Part shown: in pieces, positions 7,352-13,557 of the stretch
Layout of the letters: every line of letters starts with the position of its first letter
Position numbering within the stretch: position 1 is the first letter of the stretch
NCBI GenBank assembly: GCA_016185955.1
Contig: JACPMQ010000034.1
Coordinates: 1-27,410, forward strand
Reading direction: 5' to 3'
Length of the DNA: 27,410 bases
Source of the DNA: Candidatus Woesearchaeota archaeon
GTDB lineage: Archaea > Nanobdellota > Nanobdellia > Woesearchaeales > GW2011-AR4
The notes under the pieces: model-generated
The model's input: only the letters and a program-made list of their open reading frames with translations
Told to the model about the DNA's origin: nothing
The model's database searches: none
Translations under genes and position numbers: made by a program

Positions 7352-7584
7352 AACTGCTGACAGAGCTTTGTCCGAGAAGCAGGCATCTACTAAGTGTAAA
7401 TTCGGTGCTTGTGCGGAGCCTTACATTCCTCTCAACTTCGCAATGCTGCGGCATTGCTCAGGTCGCTTATCACACTCCTTTGGAGATTTCTGAATTGGCA
7501 ATTGCGCACAAGCACCGAATTTTGCAAAAACTCTAATGCTTTTCAAGCATCGCAAAAACCCTTTATGTTGTGTTAGCAGTTACG
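7352..7584. repeat. Palindromic repeat B1
   Basis: The ends are AACTGCTGACA and TGTTAGCAGTTACG, an imperfect terminal inverted repeat. Inside, AATTCGGTGCTTGTGCG (7399-7415) pairs perfectly with CGCACAAGCACCGAATT (7505-7521). At the centre is the hairpin GCAATGC-TGCG-GCATTGC (7440-7457). The whole element can fold into one long branched stem. It closely matches B3 over most of its length. It ends 8 nt after the stop of the second HIT gene and starts just upstream of the DUF483-like promoter. There is no convincing ORF of its own. Confidence 0.8.
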
Positions 7585-7591
7585 TTTTTTG

Positions 7592-8131
7592 CTAAGGTAT
7601 CCTTCTCATTTGGCTCATAAAAAAATCATCTTCGTCAGAAATAAATTTTGGCTCTGCTTTCTGGGAGCTTATTTGCCTTTTCTTTTTTTCAGGCTTTACT
7701 TCAATGTTTTCCACTTGCTCCTTTAGCTTAAGCTCGACAGTTGACATTTCTTCTTCGCTAAGCTGCTTTGGCTTCCATTGCAAATTAATGCCGTCATTTT
7801 CTTTTCGCGGTATTACATTAACCATGAAATGCGCTACAGTTTGCCCTGCAGGAATTCCGTTTGCAACAAATATGTTTGTTCCTTGGACTTTTAAGCTGTC
7901 AAATATCGCTGAAGAAATTTTGTTTGCAATGCCAAAGACTGATGCAAGCTCTTCATCAGGAACTTGCTCTATTATCGGGTAATGGTTTTTTGGCATGACA
8001 AAACAATGCCCCGGATTTGCGCCGTTAATATCCAAAACTGCCAATGTGATATCATCTTCATAAACCTTTAGAGAAGGCACTTTATTCTCGACAATTTGGC
8101 ATATAATGCAGCTTTCCCTTGATTGCGCCAT
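7592..8131 (-). CDS. HIT-fold protein lacking catalytic histidines (second of pair)
   Basis: A 179-residue HIT-superfamily protein. Zn-type pair CIIC is at residues 8-11, then LKVYEDD, LDINGANPGHCFVMPKNHY and the C-terminal VAHFMVNVIPR. The active HIT motif is His-x-His-x-His with the middle His as nucleophile. Here it reads His101-Phe-Met103-Val-Asn105, so both the nucleophile and the last His are gone. Nucleotide binding without hydrolysis is the natural inference. A charged tail (about 115-179) is probably disordered. I chose ATG 8131, one base after the stop of the upstream paralogue, over a GTG at 8143 that would overlap it. It is cotranscribed and presumably paired with that paralogue. 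Confidence 0.85.
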   Translation of the reverse strand: MAQSRESCIICQIVENKVPSLKVYEDDITLAVLDINGANPGHCFVMPKNHYPIIEQVPDEELASVFGIANKISSAIFDSLKVQGTNIFVANGIPAGQTVAHFMVNVIPRKENDGINLQWKPKQLSEEEMSTVELKLKEQVENIEVKPEKKKRQISSQKAEPKFISDEDDFFMSQMRRIP

Positions 8132-8132
8132 T

Positions 8133-8852
8133 TTATTTTGCACCCAATATTTTTGCTATATCATCCAGATTAATGCTGCTTTTAGCTTCTTTTTCTGTGT
8201 CTTTTGCGCCTTTACCCTCTTTACGCATCTTATCTAATTGAAGAATGCTTTCCTTCTGAGGCTTTTCCCTAAATTCCGCATCTATTACATTTTTTTCCAT
8301 GTATTTTGGAATTTGCTCCTTTTTGCTTTCTTCCGTTTTTTCTGCTTTTGTTCCTAAAGCCTCAGTCAATTTTTTATGCATAGCTTGCAGTTCATCTTCA
8401 GCAATTGTTTTTTGCGGCAAATTGAAATTTACATTATCATTTTCTTTTCTTGGTATTAAATGAATCATAAAATGCTGCGCCCTTTGCCCTGCCACAACGC
8501 CATTTGCCACAATAATGTTTGAGCCTTGCGCTTCCAATGCGCGCAATGATGCATTTGAAAGCGCTTTTGCAACAACAAAAATATTGCCAACTTCCTCATC
8601 GCTTATTTGAGGCATAATAGAATAATGCTCCTTTGGCATTACAAGAATATGCCCAGGATTGGCAGGATTAATGTCAAGAATTGCAATTACATGCTCGTCT
8701 TCATAAACTTTTTTTGACTGGACTTTGCCATTAATAATTTGGCAGAATATGCACTGTTTTTTCTGAAATTCCTTAAGCTCTTCCGGAGACATCTTGCTGA
8801 GCTTTTCCTGCAAAGCCTTTAGCTGCTCCTCGTCCATTTCTTTTTCAGCCAT
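8133..8852 (-). CDS. HIT-fold protein with Met in place of the catalytic His
   Basis: A 239-residue HIT-superfamily protein. An N-terminal acidic helix (MSPEELKEFQKK) leads to CIFC (34-37), KVYEDE, LDINPANPGHILVMPKEHY (60-77), and the signature QHFMIHLIPR: His127-Phe-Met129-Ile-His131. The middle, nucleophilic His of the triad is Met, so ordinary HIT hydrolase or transferase chemistry is not expected. The C-terminal 80 residues or so are Lys/Glu-rich. The ATG is preceded by TTTATAAAAAAA about 25 nt away, a leaderless promoter, divergent from the NFACT-R gene. It forms a two-gene operon with the paralogue downstream. Confidence 0.85.
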   Translation of the reverse strand: MAEKEMDEEQLKALQEKLSKMSPEELKEFQKKQCIFCQIINGKVQSKKVYEDEHVIAILDINPANPGHILVMPKEHYSIMPQISDEEVGNIFVVAKALSNASLRALEAQGSNIIVANGVVAGQRAQHFMIHLIPRKENDNVNFNLPQKTIAEDELQAMHKKLTEALGTKAEKTEESKKEQIPKYMEKNVIDAEFREKPQKESILQLDKMRKEGKGAKDTEKEAKSSINLDDIAKILGAK

Positions 8853-8899
8853 AAGTTTTCTTTTATTCCTTTTTTTATAAATGTTGTGGTAAGCAAACC

Positions 8900-8908
8900 T
8901 TTATAAAA
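8900..8908 (+). promoter_or_regulatory. TATA box of the NFACT-R gene
   Basis: TTTATAAAA centred 26 nt before the ATG at 8930, with no ribosome binding site between, so the transcript is probably leaderless. The divergent HIT promoter (TTTATAAA on the minus strand, around 8870-8880) lies next to it. Confidence 0.55.
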
Positions 8909-8929
8909 ACTTCAAACAAATTATCTGCT

Positions 8930-9751
8930 ATGGCTAAATTGGTTTTGGATATAAAAAAAGCAGTTGAAGAGAATGCAGCTGAATATTTTGAAAAGGCAAA
9001 AAAAGCAAAGAAAAAAATCTTTGGCGCAGAAGAAGCTCTGCAAAGAAGCATGAAAAAGCTTGATGAGCTAAATAAAAAGCAGGAGAAAATATCCTTGGAG
9101 GAAGAAAAAAAGAAGCTTTTGCAGGAAAGAAAAAAAGAGTGGTATGAAAAATTCAGATGGTTTTTCAGCTCTGACAGCTTTTTGGTTATTGGCGGCAGAG
9201 ATGCAGCCTCTAACGAAATAATAATAAAAAAACACGCGGAAAAAAATGATTTAGTGCTGCATACAGACATGGCAGGAAGCCCTTTTTTTGTCATTAAAGC
9301 AAAAAACAAAAAAATCCCGCAATCAACATTGCTGGAAGCTGCTGATGCTGTCTGCACTTTTTCAAGGGCGTGGAAATTGGGATTGCAGACAACAGATGTT
9401 TTTTATGTTTCTCCCGAGCAAATCAGCAAGAAAACAAAATCAGGAGAGTATATGGGCAAAGGCGCATTTATGATTTATGGGAAAACAAATTATGTTGAAA
9501 ACAAAATTAGTCTGGCTATAGGAATCACAAAAGAAAAAGCAATAATGGCAGGTCCTCTTAATGCAATAAAGAAAAACTGCGATAAATATGTTGAGTTAAA
9601 GCAGGGCACTGTGAAAGTATGCAGCAAAGCAAAAAAAATAAGCCATAAGCTGGATATTTCAGGCTTGGACGAGGTAATAAGGGCTTTGCCTGCAGGTAAT
9701 TTCGCTATCGCCAATTTTTTGTCCGAACATACCAAAAAACCAGCTCAGTAG
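8930..9751 (+). CDS. Stand-alone coiled-coil plus NFACT-R protein (RqcH/Tae2 C-terminal half)
   Basis: A 273-residue protein equivalent to the C-terminal half of RqcH/Tae2/NEMF, which recruits Ala-tRNA in ribosome quality control. The N-terminus VEENAAEYFEKAKKAKKK is the start of the family's coiled-coil segment (residues 12-65 or so). It is followed by the NFACT-R (DUF814) core: WYEKFRWFFSSDSFLVIGGRDAASNE, VLHTDMAGSPF, FSRAWKLGL, GAFMIYGKTNY. The NFACT-N and HhH parts are absent and are not encoded next door, so they are either elsewhere (split gene) or missing. The last codons and the stop lie inside the left arm of element A2. Confidence 0.8.
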   Translation: MAKLVLDIKKAVEENAAEYFEKAKKAKKKIFGAEEALQRSMKKLDELNKKQEKISLEEEKKKLLQERKKEWYEKFRWFFSSDSFLVIGGRDAASNEIIIKKHAEKNDLVLHTDMAGSPFFVIKAKNKKIPQSTLLEAADAVCTFSRAWKLGLQTTDVFYVSPEQISKKTKSGEYMGKGAFMIYGKTNYVENKISLAIGITKEKAIMAGPLNAIKKNCDKYVELKQGTVKVCSKAKKISHKLDISGLDEVIRALPAGNFAIANFLSEHTKKPAQ

Positions 9752-9949
9752 AAATCCTTAACAAATGTAAGTGGCTGCTCCAAAATAAGGGGTGGTAGGC
9801 AAGCAGAAGAATGTTAATTGTGCTATCAAAATGGCGTGTATCTATAAGATATTTTTATTATAAAAAAGAATCAAGATGCGCCATTTTGCCTAAAGTGCGG
9901 CTCTGGAGCAGCCACTTTAGTTTTTGACTTTTAGGATTTCTACTGAGCT
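9743..9949. mobile_element. MITE-like palindromic element A2 with target duplication
   Basis: The ends are GCTCAGTAGAAATCCT (left) and AGGATTTCTACTGAGC (right), a perfect terminal inverted repeat (17 bp if 9742 and 9949 are included). The 9-bp AAAAAACCA lies directly outside on both sides (9734-9742 and 9950-9958) and looks like a target-site duplication. Nested inside are AAGTGGCTGCTCC (9769-9781) against GGAGCAGCCACTT (9905-9917), and AAAATGGCG (9828-9836) against CGCCATTTT (9879-9887), so the element folds into one long stem. It is about 207 bp with no ORF for a transposase. It sits between the convergent NFACT-R and lgt genes and overlaps the NFACT-R stop codon. Confidence 0.75.
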
Positions 9950-10003
9950 AAAAAACCAAAATATTTGAATACATAATAAAAAACAGCAAACTTTGAAAAA
10001 TTG

Positions 10004-10774
10004 TTACTTATTGCTACGATAAATTTTGTGAACAAATATTATCCCTGCAAAAAACATCACAACGCTTAATATCTGCCCCATTGTCAGAAATCCTGCTATA
10101 AATCCAAGCTGCTCGTCAGGCTCCCTGAAAAATTCTACAAAAAACCTTAACGCTGCATACATTATTACAAAAAGCCAAAAGATAAATCCCTTTGGCAATT
10201 TTTTGCCTTTAAGATTCCATAATGTAAAGAAGATGAGCAAATTTTTTAATGAAGCATATATCTGGCTTGGGTGCCTAAAGCCTTCTGCATTCGGAAATTT
10301 AACTGCCCATGGCATGTTTGTTATTCTTCCATAAAGCTCACCATTCATAAAATTTCCAATTCTTCCTAAAGCAAGGGCTAATGCCAATGGTATGACTACA
10401 ATGTCTGCAATATCATAAAAATCAATTTTTTTCTTTTTGCAGAAATAAAAGCCGGCAATTGAAGCCCCAATCAAGCCTCCATGAAAAGACAAGCCGCCAT
10501 GCCATATGGCTAGCATTTCAAAAGGATTTGATAAATAAAACCTTAAGTTGTAAAAAAGAATATAAAAAATCCTTGCTCCAAGAATAACTCCGATAATCTC
10601 ATACAGCAAAAAGTCCGCAACATCGTCTTTATTTATGCTTAACCCTTTTATTTTTGCAAGATAGCTAATCATAAAATAAGCTATCATAAATCCAACAGCA
10701 TAAAAAAGCCCATAGTATCTTATTTCAAAAGCTCCAAGCTTTAGCAAAACGGGATTTATGCTGTGTATAAACAT
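10004..10774 (-). CDS. lgt: Prolipoprotein diacylglyceryl transferase
   Basis: A 256-residue, multi-span membrane enzyme that attaches a diacylglyceryl group to the lipobox Cys of prolipoproteins. Family signatures are present: RYYGLFYAVGF (19-29), HGGLSFHGG (92-100, with the conserved His), GRIGNFMNGELYGR (137-150, Arg and Asn of the active site), RHPSQIY (167-173), and a conserved Arg near the end (FVEFFREPD). I chose ATG 10774, which gives the family N-terminus, over an upstream frame that crosses the promoter. Lgt is a bacterial enzyme using phosphatidylglycerol. In an archaeon it implies transfer and either bacterial-type lipid or an altered donor. It shares a divergent promoter region with rpoK. 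Confidence 0.92.
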   Translation of the reverse strand: MFIHSINPVLLKLGAFEIRYYGLFYAVGFMIAYFMISYLAKIKGLSINKDDVADFLLYEIIGVILGARIFYILFYNLRFYLSNPFEMLAIWHGGLSFHGGLIGASIAGFYFCKKKKIDFYDIADIVVIPLALALALGRIGNFMNGELYGRITNMPWAVKFPNAEGFRHPSQIYASLKNLLIFFTLWNLKGKKLPKGFIFWLFVIMYAALRFFVEFFREPDEQLGFIAGFLTMGQILSVVMFFAGIIFVHKIYRSNK

Positions 10775-10786
10775 TTTGACAGAAAC

Positions 10787-10837
10787 CTTTAAATATAAAG
10801 CGTTAATTTCTATATTTGGAAATTTCAATTATAAAAA
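10787..10837. promoter_or_regulatory. Divergent promoter region lgt / rpoK
   Basis: CTTTATATTTAAAG on the minus strand (10787-10800) lies 20-25 nt upstream of the lgt ATG. AATTATAAAAAA on the plus strand (10827-10837) lies about 23 nt upstream of the rpoK ATG. No ribosome binding site precedes either start, so both are probably leaderless. Confidence 0.5.
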
Positions 10838-10853
10838 ACTTTCTTTTTTTAAA

Positions 10854-11066
10854 ATGGGATACACAAAATATGAGCAAGCAAGGATAATCGGGGCAAGAGC
10901 CCTGCAAATTTCACAAGGAGCCCCATTTATGGTTAAATTGACGGAAAAAGAGCTGGAAAAGATAGGCTATAATCCAATTGAAATTGCAAAAATTGAATTT
11001 GAGCAAAACCTTATTCCAATAACGGTCAAAAAGGAATCTACAGAAAATAAAAAAGCAAAGAAGTGA
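10854..11066 (+). CDS. rpoK: DNA-directed RNA polymerase subunit K
   Basis: A 70-residue subunit of archaeal RNA polymerase (homologue of Rpb6 and bacterial omega) that clamps the largest subunit. The diagnostic core TKYEQARIIGARALQISQGAPF covers residues 4-25, followed by the amphipathic helix with a Lys-rich end. The frame is open further upstream, but the family N-terminus and the TATA box support ATG 10854. Its stop overlaps or abuts the start of the eS17 gene, so the two form an informational operon. Confidence 0.93.
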   Translation: MGYTKYEQARIIGARALQISQGAPFMVKLTEKELEKIGYNPIEIAKIEFEQNLIPITVKKESTENKKAKK

Positions 11067-11071
11067 TTGCA

Positions 11072-11311
11072 GTGGGCAGAATAAAAGCAGTTTACATCAA
11101 GAGAATAACAAAGCGCCTATTAAATGAGCATTCAGGGGAATTTACTGCTGATTGCAATAAAAACAAAGATGTACTTAAAAAATACACGAAGATAGTTTCT
11201 CCAAAAATACGCAATGCCATTGCGGGATATGCTGCAAGGCTTGTTAAGCAATCCATAGAGAATAAGGAAAGAAAAGTAGTAAGCAGTGAGGATCTTTCTA
11301 AGTTTTATTAG
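11072..11311 (+). CDS. rps17e: 30S ribosomal protein eS17
   Basis: A 79-residue archaeal/eukaryotic small-subunit protein eS17. It begins GRIKAVYIKRITKRLL and carries KIVSPKIRNAIAGYAARLVKQ, both typical of the family. The start is GTG at 11072, giving the usual Met-Gly-Arg-Ile terminus; an in-frame GTG at 11063 would overlap the rpoK stop and add three atypical residues. It is translationally coupled to rpoK. The last 14 nt overlap the end of the convergent debranching enzyme gene. Confidence 0.92.
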   Translation: MGRIKAVYIKRITKRLLNEHSGEFTADCNKNKDVLKKYTKIVSPKIRNAIAGYAARLVKQSIENKERKVVSSEDLSKFY

Positions 11312-13271
11312 CAATAACATCAATTGCCTCAACAAACATTGCATTGCTCCATGACTGGTTTAGGCATCCTTCAGAATTTAAGCTTTCAGCAGAGCTTAGC
11401 TCAGAATGCGCTCCAATAATGCCTTTCCATAATATTTCCTCAGCGCTTGCATTGATTATCTTCGTTATTTTTTCCTTAAACTTCTTTTTGTTTATTTTAA
11501 AAAGGGAAATTGCAGCCAGGTTATTAATCCAAAACCACGAATCACCTAAATGATAGCTTTTGGCAAATTCGCCTGTGTGTTTTGCTGTAAACAATGGATT
11601 GCTTTTGTCAATTGTGGATACGCCAAATTCAAGCCATAAATTCTGCAAAAGGATTTCAAAGCACCTTTCCCACTCGTCATTATTCAATAATTCTGGATAA
11701 ATATGATGAGCTATAAATGCGTTGGCTCTTATTATGCTGTCACTTAAATTATCTTTAAGCAGATTGCCATTCCAGAATTTTTCCAAAACCTTTTCTTTAA
11801 TAATCTTTTCCGATTCCTCAAAACTATTTTTTTTAGTAGCGTGAAATGCAGCTTTATGCATTTCTAATGCTAACGATTGTATTTCTATGCAGAATCCTTT
11901 CCTTCCATTGCCGTCAAAATCAGTGTCCATCCATGTATCCTTGTTGCTGTTATACATTAAGCCGTCTTTTGCGTAATTTGCCATCATTTCTTTTATTGAC
12001 TGCTGAATTGCAATTGCATAGCTATTAACTAAACTTTTATTTTCCATTTCCTTGGCATTTAGTATGCCACTGATGCTGTTAAGCATCATAATAATTTTTT
12101 TGCGTTTTATTTTTCTATTTTTTAAGGATGAAATTTTGGCTTTTAATTGTTCCAGCACAATAAGGTTCTTTTTTGCCTCATTGCAAAAGCCCAATGCCAT
12201 TTTAAAAAGCCAGCCTATAGCATCAGCATTGGTTTTATAATTGCCTTGATAATAAATGTTGGGCAGCCTTCCATCATTTTGAATCATGCGCATCCTGCCC
12301 ATTATTATTTTTTTTGCAAGCTGATAATCTATTTTGCTTAAAGCTTTTAGGGAAATTGCCTCGTCTCTTGACCAGAACTGGAAAAACCACGGCAAGCCTG
12401 CAAAAATCCCGCATATTTGTGAATTTGCATTGCCTATGGCAAGGCTTTGCAGGGAATTTAAGGCAGAGGCATAAGCCATCTTTATTTCATTGCTTATTTT
12501 CCTGTTTTGAATCACTTTTTTTATTGAGGGGTTTTGCAAAAAAGCGTTGCTGAATGCAGTTTCCTCATTCTTTTTAATTCCTTCCAGATTTTTAAATATG
12601 CCAAGCGCGTCTTTGATTGCTCCATTTTTGTCTTTTGACATTGCCATAACAAAAATTTTGCCTTTAAGCTGCAATGCCTCGAAAACATATCTTGAGTAGG
12701 GCATTGAATTCCGCTTCTCATCAAAAGCGTAATCTCTTTTTATCCAGCTGCCAATTTTTTTGTAATCCATCTTGTCAGGCTTAATCGCAAGGTAAAGAGT
12801 GTATTGCTCCATGCCGTCTATAGAATTTGCCTTTCCATCTGCCCTTTTGGTGAATTTTGCTATAATGCAGCCTTTTTCCTCAAAAATGTCGTAATGCCTT
12901 CCAAACTCATCATTGTCATAAGAGTCCTTGCAGTCAAGAACAATGCTGATTTCATTTTCATTGCTAAGCTCGTATATTAGAGAAGAATAATGCACAGGCA
13001 TAAAAAATTTTTCAGTGATATTTTCCCTTTCCTGCTCTGCAAAATAAAAATGGTTTTTTATCTTTTTTACAGCGCCCCCATTGATGGCATTTATACTTTC
13101 AATAAGCCTGTACATATTTTTGCCGTCGAACAGAAAAATGCCTTCATACCTGCTTGTTGGCTTTTCTCTCAAAAAGGCGTAGCTGCCATTTTTGTTTGTG
13201 AGCATAAACCCTACATCTTCTTTTGCATCTTTTTCGATTCTTCTTTTGCCGAATAAATGCTCGACTTTCAC
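11298..13271 (-). CDS. Glycogen debranching enzyme (amylo-alpha-1,6-glucosidase, GH133)
   Basis: A 657-residue cytoplasmic enzyme that hydrolyses alpha-1,6 branches of glycogen. The N-terminal beta-rich domain contains GFMLTNKNGSYAFL and RYEGIFLF (about residues 20-50). The (alpha/alpha)6 catalytic domain carries GLPWFFQFWSRDEA (about residues 290-303), DGRLPNIY, WMDTDF (about 447-452), YHLGDSWFWINN and GCLNQSWSNAMFVEA near the end, all typical of the archaeal/bacterial GDE C-terminal domain. The start is GTG. Glycogen synthase lies just upstream in the same direction, so the pair makes and remodels an alpha-glucan store. Repeat B2 lies between them. Confidence 0.88.
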   Translation of the reverse strand: MKVEHLFGKRRIEKDAKEDVGFMLTNKNGSYAFLREKPTSRYEGIFLFDGKNMYRLIESINAINGGAVKKIKNHFYFAEQERENITEKFFMPVHYSSLIYELSNENEISIVLDCKDSYDNDEFGRHYDIFEEKGCIIAKFTKRADGKANSIDGMEQYTLYLAIKPDKMDYKKIGSWIKRDYAFDEKRNSMPYSRYVFEALQLKGKIFVMAMSKDKNGAIKDALGIFKNLEGIKKNEETAFSNAFLQNPSIKKVIQNRKISNEIKMAYASALNSLQSLAIGNANSQICGIFAGLPWFFQFWSRDEAISLKALSKIDYQLAKKIIMGRMRMIQNDGRLPNIYYQGNYKTNADAIGWLFKMALGFCNEAKKNLIVLEQLKAKISSLKNRKIKRKKIIMMLNSISGILNAKEMENKSLVNSYAIAIQQSIKEMMANYAKDGLMYNSNKDTWMDTDFDGNGRKGFCIEIQSLALEMHKAAFHATKKNSFEESEKIIKEKVLEKFWNGNLLKDNLSDSIIRANAFIAHHIYPELLNNDEWERCFEILLQNLWLEFGVSTIDKSNPLFTAKHTGEFAKSYHLGDSWFWINNLAAISLFKINKKKFKEKITKIINASAEEILWKGIIGAHSELSSAESLNSEGCLNQSWSNAMFVEAIDVIANKT

Positions 13272-13301
13272 TTTTAGAATTTTTATTTTGTTGTTTTTTT
13301 T

Positions 13302-13557
13302 GGGGGGGTTTGCGAATTCTTATTCGTGCTTGTGCGGAGCCGTAAAAATTCCATCGTTCGAAGAACGATGGAATTTTTACCAGTTACGTTGGTAATCTTG
13401 CAATTCAACATTGTTTTGCTTTGGCCGTTGCTCGTCATTGACAAAACCGATAAACCACGCATTTGGCATCGTTTTGCCTTGACCACGGCTTGTCACTATC
13501 AAATTGCGCACAAACACTTAATTCGCAAAAACCCTTTTATGTTGTGTTAGCAGTTGC
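13302..13557. repeat. Palindromic repeat B2 with a diverged, secondarily expanded core
   Basis: The left end is shortened (GGGTTTGCGAATTC, without the TGCTAACA terminus). The right end ACCCTTTTATGTTG...TGTTAGCAGTTGC matches B1. The inner arms CGTGCTTGTGCGGAGCC and TGCGCACAAACAC correspond to those of B1. The core differs: it holds a perfect 18-bp hairpin (13342-13380), a small TTACCA/TGGTAA hairpin, and two diverged copies of a TTGTTTTGC-type unit (about 13411 and 13469, 58 nt apart). It fills the gap between glycogen synthase and the debranching enzyme and supplies the last codons and the stop of the synthase. Confidence 0.7.
13342..13380. repeat. Perfect 18-bp hairpin nested in B2
   Basis: GTAAAAATTCCATCGTTC, a GAA loop, and its exact complement. 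It replaces the part that in B1 and B3 reads TTACATTCC / TTAACTTACC, so it looks like a later insertion or expansion. Its A/T-run-plus-TTCC arms resemble the hairpins at 1002-1030 and 20298-20334. Confidence 0.65.

Noticed and set aside
7306..7386. N-terminal extension of the DUF483-like protein to 7386
   Set aside because: The extension is encoded by a TATA-like region and the end of repeat B1. The ATG at 7305 fits the promoter spacing.
7260..7536. Small plus-strand ORFs inside repeat B1 (and similar ones in B2)
   Set aside because: They follow the palindromic DNA, differ between copies and have no protein-like features.
11063..11071. GTG at 11063 as the eS17 start
   Set aside because: It would overlap the rpoK stop and add three atypical residues. 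GTG 11072 gives the family terminus.
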